DNA of 12,788 nt from an uncultured Collinsella sp. Its GTDB lineage: Bacteria; Actinomycetota; Coriobacteriia; Coriobacteriales; Coriobacteriaceae. The DNA lies in NCBI GenBank assembly GCA_900554325.1, contig USHA01000063.1:1-12788 (forward strand), written 5' to 3'. The notes beneath the pieces were generated by a model. That model was given only the letters and a program-made list of their open reading frames with translations. It did not search any database and was not told the origin of the DNA. The translations under genes and the position numbers were made by a program. How positions within the stretch are numbered: position 1 is the first letter of the stretch; the number at the start of each line of letters is the position of its first letter. This document shows positions 6,681-12,714 of the stretch, in pieces.

Positions 6681-8018
6681 TTAGGGAAGTTCGCGCTTGA
6701 CAACCTCGACGATGTCGTCGACAACACGCTGGGTCAGCTCGTGCGTCTCGGCCTCGGCCATCACGCGGACCAGCGGCTCGGTACCGCTCGGGCGCACCAG
6801 AATGCGGCCGCGGCCGTCAAGCTCCTTCTCGGCAGCAGCGACGGCATCCCAGATGGGCTGGCAATCGTCCAGACCAGCCTTGTTGTCGGAATGCACGTTG
6901 ACGAGCACCTGCGGGTACTTCTTCATGATGCCGGCAAGGTCGGTGAGGGTACGACCGGTGCGCTTGAGCACGGCCAGCAGCTGCAGAGCCGTCACCAGGC
7001 CGTCACCGGTGGTGTTGTGCTCCAGGAAGATGATGTGGCCGGACTGTTCGCCGCCGATGACGGCGCCGTCCGCGAGCATGCGCTCCAGAACGTAGCGGTC
7101 GCCCACGGCGGTCTGGACCATCTCGAAGCCCTGCTCCTTCATAGCGATGGAGAAGCCCAGGTTGCACATGACGGTCGAGACGATCTCGGAGTTGGCGAGC
7201 TTGCCGCGAGCGGCGAGGTCAGATCCGCAGATAGCCAGGATGTAGTCACCGTCGATCTCATTGCCCTCGCTGTCCACGAACAGCACGCGGTCGGCGTCGC
7301 CGTCGTGGGCCAGACCGATGTCAGCATGGGTGCGCAGCACGAGCTCGCGCAGGGGCTCAAGGTGCGTGGAGCCACACTCAACGTTAATGTCAGTGCCGCA
7401 GTAATCGGTGTTGATGGCATGGACCGTGGCGCCCAGGCGCTGCAGCGCGGCGGGCGTGGTCTGGCAGGAAGCACCGTGACCGCAGTCGACGGCAACAACC
7501 AGGCCGTCGAGCTTAAGGCCGTCGAGCGTGCTGATGGCATGATCGACATATGCCTTGCGGGCGTCCTTCATCTTGATGATGTGACCCACACCGGCGCCGG
7601 TCGGCAGCGTGTCGGCAGCCATGGCCTCCTCGGACATGACCCAGGCGCTGATCTCTTCCTCAACCGCGTCGGGAAGCTTCATGCCCTTGCGGCTAAAGAA
7701 CTTGATGCCGTTGAACTCCGGCGGATTATGCGAAGCAGAAATGACGATGCCGCCATCGAGCTCGTTTTGGACGGTGAGCAGCGCCACGGCCGGCGTAGGG
7801 ATAACGCCGCAGCAGTGCGGGCGGCCGCCCTCGGCCATAATGCCGGCGGTCAGAGCACTCTCGAGCATGGTGCCCGAAAGGCGCGTGTCACGGCCGATGC
7901 AGATGTCCGGACCAAGAAACTTGGTCGCCGCGCGGCCCAGGCGAAACGCGAGGTCGCACGAAAGATCGGCGTTGGCGACGCCACGGACGCCATCGGTGCC
8001 GAAGATGTTCTGGGGCAT
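6681..8018 (-). CDS. glmM: Phosphoglucosamine mutase
   Basis: Interconverts glucosamine-6-phosphate and glucosamine-1-phosphate, the step leading to UDP-GlcNAc and cell-wall precursors. The 445-aa length is normal. All four family elements are present: the FGTDGVRG start, the phosphoserine loop ISASHNPPEFNG with Ser96, the metal-binding DGDADR with Asp239, Asp241 and Asp243, the sugar-recognition GEQSGH, and the phosphate-binding RPSGTEP at 409-415. GGAAGGAG lies seven bases before the ATG. It is downstream of rplM-rpsI, an order conserved in actinobacteria, but a strong terminator separates it from rpsI, so it needs read-through or its own promoter in the roughly 57-bp gap, which I could not identify. 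Phosphorylation of Ser96 is known to be required for activity in this family. Confidence 0.97.
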   Translation of the reverse strand: MPQNIFGTDGVRGVANADLSCDLAFRLGRAATKFLGPDICIGRDTRLSGTMLESALTAGIMAEGGRPHCCGVIPTPAVALLTVQNELDGGIVISASHNPPEFNGIKFFSRKGMKLPDAVEEEISAWVMSEEAMAADTLPTGAGVGHIIKMKDARKAYVDHAISTLDGLKLDGLVVAVDCGHGASCQTTPAALQRLGATVHAINTDYCGTDINVECGSTHLEPLRELVLRTHADIGLAHDGDADRVLFVDSEGNEIDGDYILAICGSDLAARGKLANSEIVSTVMCNLGFSIAMKEQGFEMVQTAVGDRYVLERMLADGAVIGGEQSGHIIFLEHNTTGDGLVTALQLLAVLKRTGRTLTDLAGIMKKYPQVLVNVHSDNKAGLDDCQPIWDAVAAAEKELDGRGRILVRPSGTEPLVRVMAEAETHELTQRVVDDIVEVVKRELP

Positions 8019-8067
8019 AGGATCGCTCCTTCCCTAGTAGGCGATATGCAACCGCCCACCCTAGTCG

Positions 8068-8111
8068 AAAAAGAAAAGCGGGACCCGCCGAGGAATCGGC
8101 AGGCCCCGCTT
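8068..8111 (-). terminator. Rho-independent terminator of rplM-rpsI
   Basis: On the minus strand a 16-bp stem (8096-8111 with 8076-8091, two G.T pairs) with a TTCC loop is followed by TTTTCTTTTT. It starts 31 bp after the rpsI stop and should end most ribosomal-protein transcripts before glmM. Confidence 0.92.
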
Positions 8112-8141
8112 GTACATTGTATCTCGAAAGGAGATAAAACC

Positions 8142-8537
<396 letters not shown>

Positions 8538-8539
8538 CT

Positions 8540-8983
8540 TTAAGCCTCCAGCTCAATCTTCGTGGGGTTCTGGGCAGCATGCGGATGCTCGGCACCAGCG
8601 TAGACCTTAAGCTTGGTCATCTGGGCACGGCCGAGGGTGGTCTTGGGCAGCATACCGCGAACGGCGCGCTCGATGACCTTCTCCGGGTGCTTCTCCATAG
8701 CCTGGCGGAAGCTCTCAGCCTTGAGGCCGCCGTTGTAGCCGCTGTGGCGATAATAGGTCTTCGTATCGGCCTTGTTACCGGTAAGCTGGACCTTATCGGC
8801 GTTGATGACGACAACGAAGTCGCCGCAGTCGCTGTTGGGCGTGAACTGGGGCTTGTTCTTACCGCGCAGGATCATTGCGATCTGGGTGGCAAGACGGCCC
8901 AGGACAGCACCATCGGCGTCAACGAGAACCCAGTTGCGCTGGACCTCGCCCTGCTTGGCGTAGTGAGTCGATTTCGAAATCAC
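8540..8983 (-). CDS. rplM: 50S ribosomal protein L13 (uL13)
   Basis: A 147-aa large-subunit protein that binds 23S rRNA early in assembly. Recognisable features are WVLVDADGAVLGRLATQIA, the LRGKNKPQFTPNSDCGDFVVVINA block, KTYYRHSGYNGG, and the AVRGMLPKTTLGR segment. Translation starts at GTG 8983, with GGAGGAG five bases upstream. It is the first gene of the rplM-rpsI operon and is preceded by a clear promoter and a short structured leader. Confidence 0.99.
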   Translation of the reverse strand: MISKSTHYAKQGEVQRNWVLVDADGAVLGRLATQIAMILRGKNKPQFTPNSDCGDFVVVINADKVQLTGNKADTKTYYRHSGYNGGLKAESFRQAMEKHPEKVIERAVRGMLPKTTLGRAQMTKLKVYAGAEHPHAAQNPTKIELEA

Positions 8984-9011
8984 TTAGACTCCTCCATGTA
9001 CAGTACGTGTT

Positions 9012-9043
9012 GTTACAGAGATTCACGGGGCTCTGCAAGTAAC
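9012..9043 (-). promoter_or_regulatory. Leader hairpin of the rplM-rpsI mRNA
   Basis: On the minus strand GTTA and CAGAG (separated by a 4-base bulge) pair with CTCTGTAAC around a 10-base loop. The structure begins at about the predicted transcription start and ends about 29 bases before the rplM GTG. L13 leader RNAs that bind L13 for feedback control are known in other phyla. This position suits such a role, but the fold is short and I cannot match it to a described motif. Confidence 0.45.
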
Positions 9044-9049
9044 CCGTCC

Positions 9050-9077
9050 ATATTACCCCGCTCGCCGTACGAGTCAA
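9050..9077 (-). promoter_or_regulatory. Promoter of rplM-rpsI
   Basis: Reading the minus strand, TTGACT (9072-9077), a 16-bp spacer and TAATAT (9050-9055) form a near-consensus housekeeping promoter, five of six -35 bases matching. Transcription would start near 9043, about 60 bases before the GTG of rplM. Confidence 0.8.
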
Positions 9078-9176
9078 CAGGTATTTTGGCTCCGACCAGA
9101 GTTTCTGCACATGTCATCCACGAGCCGTGATTTTCCAGCTCTTTAGCTGTTGCCATTTTTTGAGGGTTCGCCGTCG

Positions 9177-10055
9177 TTAGCGCTCAACGAACTCTTGGAT
9201 TTCCGCGAGCAGACGCTTTGCCTCCTGACGGCCCTGGATATACAGGTCCAAAAGCTTTGCCGAATCGTGCTCGACATGGCCGACCTCGACCGGCTTTTGC
9301 GGAGCGACGACCAACGCACGGCCCTCGCGCTCATACTTCCACAGGTGCATGCGCTGGATGTTGTAACGGTCGTGGCGCGTCTCGATAGCCTCGAGCAGAT
9401 AGGGGTAGTCGGCATAGCGGGCGCGCGCGGCAGGCATAAACTCGTAGGGCTTTTTCTCGTACGAGCGGTCCTGCGTGACAATGACAACCGCGCGATCGAA
9501 GCCCGCCTCCTCCAGCACGTGCTCGATAGGAACCGAATCGGCCACACCGCCGTCGACGTATTTGTGCCCGTCAATCTCGACCGGCGGCGTCACCAGCGGC
9601 AGCGACGTCGATGCGCGCACAGCGTCGAGATCGAGCACGGCGCTTTTGACCGGCAGGTACGCGGCGGTTCCAAAAAGCATGTCCGTCGCGACGGCGTACA
9701 TCTCGATGGGGCTCGCGTCGAACGTCTCGTTGTCAAAGGGGTCCAGGCGGTCCTGGACATCGTTGAAGATAAAGTCGTAACCCACAATAGAGCCCGTGGA
9801 CGCAAACGATGCGGCGCCCATGAAGCGACTGTCGTTGCAGAAAGCCAGGTTGATGCGGTTGGCACGGCCGATCTGGTGCGACTTATAGTTCACGCCGTTG
9901 AGGGCGCCGGCCGAGACGCCGTACACCGCCGGGATTTCGACACCAGCCTCCATGAGGACGTCGAGCACGCCTGCGGTAAATTGCCCGCGAAAGCTACCGC
10001 CCTCCAGGACGAGCGCGACCTTGCCGGCGTTCTTTGCCTTATCTTCTGCAGTCAT
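9177..10055 (-). CDS. Patatin-like phospholipase family protein
   Basis: A 292-aa predicted lipid acyl hydrolase with the Ser-Asp dyad of patatins. The oxyanion loop is EGGSFRG at 18-24, a variant of the usual GGGxRG. The nucleophile elbow is GVSAG at 46-50 (Ser48), and the catalytic Asp168 lies in VDGGVADSVP at 167-176. The C-terminal third, with RHDRYNIQRMHLWKYE, resembles YjjU-type bacterial patatins. No signal peptide or membrane segment is visible, so it is probably cytosolic; its lipid substrate is unknown. AGGAGGT sits just before the ATG at 10055. It is a single gene between rplM, which has its own promoter, and the repeat region. No clear terminator follows; only a 5-bp hairpin (CAGCT-AAAG-AGCTG on the minus strand, near 9140) is seen. 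Confidence 0.9.
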   Translation of the reverse strand: MTAEDKAKNAGKVALVLEGGSFRGQFTAGVLDVLMEAGVEIPAVYGVSAGALNGVNYKSHQIGRANRINLAFCNDSRFMGAASFASTGSIVGYDFIFNDVQDRLDPFDNETFDASPIEMYAVATDMLFGTAAYLPVKSAVLDLDAVRASTSLPLVTPPVEIDGHKYVDGGVADSVPIEHVLEEAGFDRAVVIVTQDRSYEKKPYEFMPAARARYADYPYLLEAIETRHDRYNIQRMHLWKYEREGRALVVAPQKPVEVGHVEHDSAKLLDLYIQGRQEAKRLLAEIQEFVER

Positions 10056-10142
10056 GTTGACCTCCTGCGATTGCGTTTTGGCTTTCTTCTACCCAGTTTT
10101 GGGATGGTGAGAGCGCAGGTTTTTCGAGGCGGCAGGTGAAGC
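10056..10142. other. Region upstream of the patatin gene
   Basis: This stretch contains the ribosome binding site of the patatin gene (AGGAGGT on the minus strand, 10060-10066). It should also carry its promoter unless that lies within the repeats, but I see no convincing -35/-10 pair. The end nearest 10142 may hold a decayed half-unit of the following repeat, with poor similarity. Confidence 0.3.
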
Positions 10143-10410
10143 GGAAAGTGTGTCCCGTTCTCAGAGCAAATTCCGGGTCTCATTTTCCGCTGAGCCCACC
10201 ATCAGGAAAATGAATCCCATTCCGAGCTTAGATTCCGGGATGCGCTTTCCGCTTGAGCTGCCATTGGGAAAGCATGTCCCACTCTACGGCGGGATTCCGG
10301 GTCGCAGTTTCCGCTTGAGGCGCCATCCGGAAACTACGTCCCAGTCTGAGCGCGGATTCCGGGACACGCTTTCCGCCTGGGCCGCCATTGGGAAAGCGCG
10401 TCCCGGTCTG
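10143..10410. repeat. Tandem array of 4.3 imperfect 62-bp units forming four hairpins
   Basis: Units start at 10143, 10205, 10267, 10329 and 10391 (the last partial, about 20 bases), with no length variation. Each unit begins GGAAA-N5-TCCC, holds ATTCCGGG at positions 28-35 and TTTCC at 42-46, and ends near GCCAT. The right half of one unit is complementary to the left half of the next, giving four hairpins (10173-10218, 10235-10280, 10297-10342, 10359-10406) with 16-base loops, separated by 16-base linkers. The five variable stem positions differ between hairpins but largely keep pairing within each. Because 62 is not a multiple of three and the similarity is structural, I read this as non-coding. 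It resembles REP/BIME arrays in kind, not in sequence. Function unknown. Confidence 0.9.
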
Positions 10411-10420
10411 CGTTGCCAAG

Positions 10421-10467
10421 GCGTTTTCTTTACGCTCGCGCCCTGCATAGAGTTCGATTCTCCGCGG
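10421..10467 (+). repeat. 47-bp direct repeat, copy A
   Basis: This copy runs from GCGTTTTCTTTACGC to GATTCTCCGCGG and matches 10632-10678 at 45 of 47 positions. Its last part contains GAGTTCGATTCTCCGCG, identical over 17 bases to the T-arm/acceptor segment of ssrA, which lies on the opposite strand. It starts about 10 bases after the last 62-bp half-unit, so the two repeat types may form one composite element. Confidence 0.85.
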
Positions 10468-10544
10468 GTAGAGATGACGTTGGCGCGGGGGCATTGTCGG
10501 CTGTCATCCAATCGACATCGCATCTGTTTTGGGCTGAGGCATTG

Positions 10545-10642
10545 CGCGGAGAATCCGCGTATTTACTTCGCAAATACGCACCGGCTTCGGCCGCCTACCG
10601 GCGTCCTCGCCCGCGGGCTAAAAACGCTTACGCGTTTTCTTT
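10545..10642 (+). repeat. Run of small perfect hairpins
   Basis: Five adjacent palindromes in 98 bases: CGCGGA-GAA-TCCGCG (10545-10559), GCGTATTT with AAATACGC (10557-10579, overlapping the first), CGGC-TTCG-GCCG (10582-10593), GCCCGCGGGC (10609-10618) and AAAACGC-TTAC-GCGTTTT (10621-10638), the last followed by CTTT. The last could act as a weak plus-strand terminator, but no plus-strand gene precedes it. Whether this is a small RNA, a decayed mobile element or chance structure cannot be told. Confidence 0.5.
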
Positions 10643-10678
10643 ACGCCCGCGCCCTGCACAGAGTTCGATTCTCCGCGG
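10632..10678 (+). repeat. 47-bp direct repeat, copy B
   Basis: Second copy of the element at 10421-10467, with two substitutions. Its first seven bases form the right arm of the AAAACGC hairpin. It ends about 13 bases before the ssrA terminator and again carries the 17-base ssrA T-arm sequence in inverted orientation to ssrA itself. Confidence 0.85.
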
Positions 10679-10690
10679 TACGGACTAGAA

Positions 10691-10726
10691 ATAAAAAGAC
10701 AGGCAGATACGAATATCTACCTGTCT
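10691..10726 (-). terminator. Rho-independent terminator of ssrA
   Basis: On the minus strand AGACAGGTAGATA pairs with TATCTGCCTGTCT (13 bp, one G.T pair) around a TTCG loop and runs into TTTTTAT. It lies 9 bases after the encoded CCA end of ssrA. The wobble pairs only on the minus strand, consistent with that orientation. Confidence 0.92.
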
Positions 10727-10734
10727 GTTGCTTA

Positions 10735-11098
10735 TGGTGGAGGCGCGGAGAATCGAACTCCGGTCCACGAAAGCCCCCTGATTGGCATCTCCAAGCTCAG
10801 TCGCTGGTTTAGTCTCGGACGCTTTGCGCGCAGCGACACGCTCGCGGCGTCCTAACCGGTTCGGTCTTAGCCTGCGCCATACCGATTACGTGCGCAGGAG
10901 CATTCCCCTAACATGACGTCGCGCCGGTGTCGGGGAAATCACCGGGTTGACGCGCCGCTATAAACTAAGCAGCGAGAGCCATAGGCTCAAAAGAAGAGTT
11001 GTTGTCAATTCAATTTGACGGTACCCCTGTTTAACGAGGCGAGGAGACCTCGGCTTGCTTCCTCTCTCAGAGCTATCGTGTCGAAACCAGTCGCCCCC
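10735..11098 (-). ncRNA. ssrA: Transfer-messenger RNA (tmRNA)
   Basis: About 364 nt, rescuing stalled ribosomes and tagging the unfinished protein for degradation, together with SmpB. The 5' end GGGGGCG (from 11098) pairs with CGCCTCC next to the encoded ACCA at the 3' end (10735), one G.U pair, forming the acceptor stem. The T-arm CGGAG-TTCGATT-CTCCG is intact, and GACTGGTTTCGACACGATAGC after the 5' end is the usual D-like region. The internal message ends in GCT-CTC-GCT-GCT-TAG (Ala-Leu-Ala-Ala-stop), the hallmark tag ending. It is a one-piece tmRNA, read on the minus strand, with its own terminator. The 5' precursor probably starts about 90 bases upstream. Confidence 0.97.
10965..11006 (-). 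other. tmRNA proteolysis-tag reading frame
   Basis: Read from GAC at 11006 to TAG at 10965, the tag would be DNNSSFEPMALAA (13 residues). An in-frame TGA two codons earlier limits the resume codon to GAC or the ATT before it. The first charging alanine from tmRNA is added in front of the tag. The ALAA end is the usual ClpXP recognition signal. Confidence 0.8.
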
Positions 11099-11166
11099 GA
11101 ATGTCGGGAAAGTCTGGATGGCATTGGGCACGAGCACCCAACACCCGTCGACTTTTCAAGGAACAT

Positions 11167-11200
11167 GCGGGGCGAGCCCCGCTTGTGGAGTGTTATCTTA
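11167..11200 (-). promoter_or_regulatory. Possible ssrA promoter -10 and precursor hairpin
   Basis: On the minus strand TAAGAT (11195-11200) could be a -10 box, placing the start near 11188, about 90 bases before the mature tmRNA 5' end. No good -35 is seen; the nearest is CTGTCC at short spacing. Directly after comes a perfect 7-bp hairpin with a 2-base loop (GCGGGGC 11167-11173, GCCCCGC 11176-11182), which would sit at the 5' end of the precursor. RNase P would remove it. Confidence 0.3.
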
Positions 11201-11265
11201 CCACGTTCTGAAAGCGGACAGCTGTTCTATGCACGAGCTGTGAAGACCCCAATGTGCGCCGCACT

Positions 11266-11296
11266 TCGCACTTTTGCTACCGATCGCGTCACGTAT
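11266..11296 (+). promoter_or_regulatory. Possible promoter of the 144-aa protein gene
   Basis: On the plus strand TTTTGC (about 11272) or the overlapping TTGCTA, followed after about 16 bases by TATATT or TATTTT (about 11294-11301), gives a weak sigma-70-like promoter about 35-40 bases before the ATG at 11336. The match is modest and the box choice is uncertain. Confidence 0.3.
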
Positions 11297-11335
11297 ATTT
11301 TCGCCAAGCAAAATTGACCCGTCGAAAGGACCGCC

Positions 11336-11770
11336 ATGGATACCAAGCAGCAACTCGTCAATGCCCTCGCAGGCCTGGGCTCAACCATTACCGAAGCTAT
11401 GGATGTCATCGAAGGCTTTGTCCCCTGCGGACATCCCGCCCTCACGGTATCGAACGCACTCGTCGCGCTGGACGCCGACGATGATGCAGCTCTCGCCCAG
11501 CAGCTTGAGACCGTCGAGGGCTTTATCGACCACGTGAGCGAGAACCGCGGCGTGGCCGCCTACCACGGCATCGAGGTCGAGCTCGCGGGTCCCAAAGCCG
11601 ATCTGTTCGCAGCAATCCGCGAGGTAGGCGCCCTTATGCAGACCGCAGGCGTCAAGAACACCCAAGTCAACGAGTGGGTCTACCGCAGTCTGGCAGCACT
11701 CGACAGCTCCGACGAAAAGGCAGCTGAGCAGCTCGCAGAAAGTCCCGCCATCAAGGCCGAGCTTTTGTAA
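11336..11770 (+). CDS. Hypothetical protein with internal duplication
   Basis: I do not recognise this 144-aa protein. It is acidic, alanine-rich and looks almost entirely helical, with no signal peptide, membrane segment or cysteine cluster (one Cys, at 31). The two halves resemble each other: QLVNALAGLGSTITEA (6-21) aligns with DLFAAIREVGALMQTA (89-104), and ALVALDADDDAALAQQL (41-57) with SLAALDSSDEKAAEQL (118-133), suggesting a duplicated helical module. AAAGGA five bases before the ATG supports the start. It is transcribed divergently from ssrA (237-bp gap) and convergently with the PIN toxin gene. A hairpin follows the stop. An alpha-helical scaffold or binding protein is possible, but no function is claimed. 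Confidence 0.8.
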   Translation: MDTKQQLVNALAGLGSTITEAMDVIEGFVPCGHPALTVSNALVALDADDDAALAQQLETVEGFIDHVSENRGVAAYHGIEVELAGPKADLFAAIREVGALMQTAGVKNTQVNEWVYRSLAALDSSDEKAAEQLAESPAIKAELL

Positions 11771-11779
11771 ATAGCAGAC

Positions 11780-11816
11780 GCGGGCCCCTTGGCGCATCGT
11801 CGTCCAAGAGGCCCGC
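11780..11816 (-). terminator. Hairpin between convergent genes, possible terminator of the toxin-antitoxin operon
   Basis: A 13-bp stem (11780-11792 with 11804-11816) has an 11-base loop. One position is an A.C mismatch on the plus strand but a G.U pair on the minus strand, so it folds better in the minus-strand transcript, 12 bases after the PIN-gene stop. There is no proper T-run on either side, so efficiency as a terminator is uncertain. Confidence 0.5.
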
Positions 11817-11828
11817 AAACAGTTCGCG

Positions 11829-12344
11829 TCAACCGATAGCCGCGCCGCCGCGTTCGACCAAAGCCAGAATCGGCATCATTTGACGAGGTGTCTTTGCTGC
11901 AAGATCGGCATGTTCGAGCAGCTTGCGATCGTTAGTTACCAAGTAATCAACCTGGGCGCGTTTGCATGCGGCGAGTACCAAGTTGTCCTCGTAATCGCGA
12001 TGGAGCGCTAAGTATTTGTCGGCCAGCCAAAGGTCCGACGCATCTACACCCACGGCCGTGGCGTTTTCGGTCATGTTCCGAACAAATGCCAGCGCCGCAT
12101 CGCCAATTGCGCGGGCAGATGCCTCGTCGAGCGCTCCCCCGCTGGCAAGAACGCTACGCTTCAGCTCGTGTTGGACAACGTACAGCACGTCCTTGACAAT
12201 ATGCACCGGGAAGAACAGCAACGCCCCCGTCTCTGTCGCCTGCCCAATAAACGCACGCGCGGCAAGCGACTCGGCATGGTCGACGCAAAACGAATCAACC
12301 CATACGTTGGCGTCCACCATGATCTTGAGAGGCGTCCCACTCAC
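11829..12344 (-). CDS. PIN-domain toxin (VapC-like ribonuclease)
   Basis: A 171-aa PIN-fold protein, presumably a metal-dependent RNase and the toxin of a type II pair. The first catalytic aspartate is Asp11 in IMVDANVWVD. The later acidic cluster is in HRDYEDNLVLAACKRA (Asp118, Asp120), and Asp139 lies in YLVTNDRKLL, the usual strand-end TND. It is somewhat longer than typical VapC proteins of about 130 aa, with a helical insert at about 55-100. It starts at GTG 12344, whose last bases form the TGA stop of the antitoxin gene (GTGA overlap), so the two are translated together. The closest family (VapC-type or another PIN group) cannot be settled by eye, nor can the RNA target. Confidence 0.87.
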   Translation of the reverse strand: MSGTPLKIMVDANVWVDSFCVDHAESLAARAFIGQATETGALLFFPVHIVKDVLYVVQHELKRSVLASGGALDEASARAIGDAALAFVRNMTENATAVGVDASDLWLADKYLALHRDYEDNLVLAACKRAQVDYLVTNDRKLLEHADLAAKTPRQMMPILALVERGGAAIG

Positions 12345-12676
12345 TGGATCATCCCCTTTTGGCGATAATGCTCATCCATGGCTTCGGAATAGATTGTGTC
12401 CCAACCGCGATCGTCGGATACGGGCGACGTAGCGATGCCCAAATCTGCATAAAGCCGGTCTGCCGCTGCCCACGACGCGGCGAACGGAGTATCGGGTGCG
12501 ACGGTCTGTTGCCGGCCATCAACGGCAGACAGCACTTCCTCACACTGCCCGCCACCCTGTGCGACCTTGGCCACGACCTTTTTGATGAGCTCGGGCAGTG
12601 ACCTGCCCGAAAGCTGTAGCGCTTCCTCGGCGCGCTCTTTAACCGAGCGATCCACGCGAACGTTCACCTGCGCCAT
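12341..12676 (-). CDS. RelB/DinJ-like antitoxin
   Basis: A 111-aa antitoxin. Residues 1-40 (AQVNVRVDRSVKERAEEAL, then SGRSLPELIKKVVAKVA) have the pattern of a ribbon-helix-helix DNA-binding domain as in DinJ/RelB, with the DNA-contacting strand VNVRVD. The C-terminal half, with RLYADLGI and a tail rich in Trp, Tyr and acidic residues, would bind and block the toxin. ATG 12676 is chosen because the family usually starts just before the first strand. Its ribosome binding site is weak, and GTG 12694 with AAGGGAG upstream is an alternative adding six residues. Starts above 12728 are excluded by the predicted promoter. RelB-type antitoxins more often pair with RelE/YafQ-fold toxins, so a PIN partner is less usual. 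Confidence 0.85.
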   Translation of the reverse strand: MAQVNVRVDRSVKERAEEALQLSGRSLPELIKKVVAKVAQGGGQCEEVLSAVDGRQQTVAPDTPFAASWAAADRLYADLGIATSPVSDDRGWDTIYSEAMDEHYRQKGMIQ

Positions 12677-12714
12677 GCCGCTAACAGCACCCACGTCGAT
12701 CTCGCTCCCTTCAA

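Noticed and set aside
9150..10139. A 329-codon plus-strand open frame.
   Set aside because: It is antisense to the patatin gene, whose catalytic motifs are clear.
10143..10410. CRISPR array.
   Set aside because: Units are imperfect, have no identical repeat with unique spacers, are palindromic in half-units, and no cas gene is near.
10150..10812. A 220-codon plus-strand open frame across the repeats and the ssrA end.
   Set aside because: It crosses 62-bp repeats (which shift frame each unit), the ssrA terminator and the tmRNA T-arm; its ending is the typical false translation of tRNA-like sequence.
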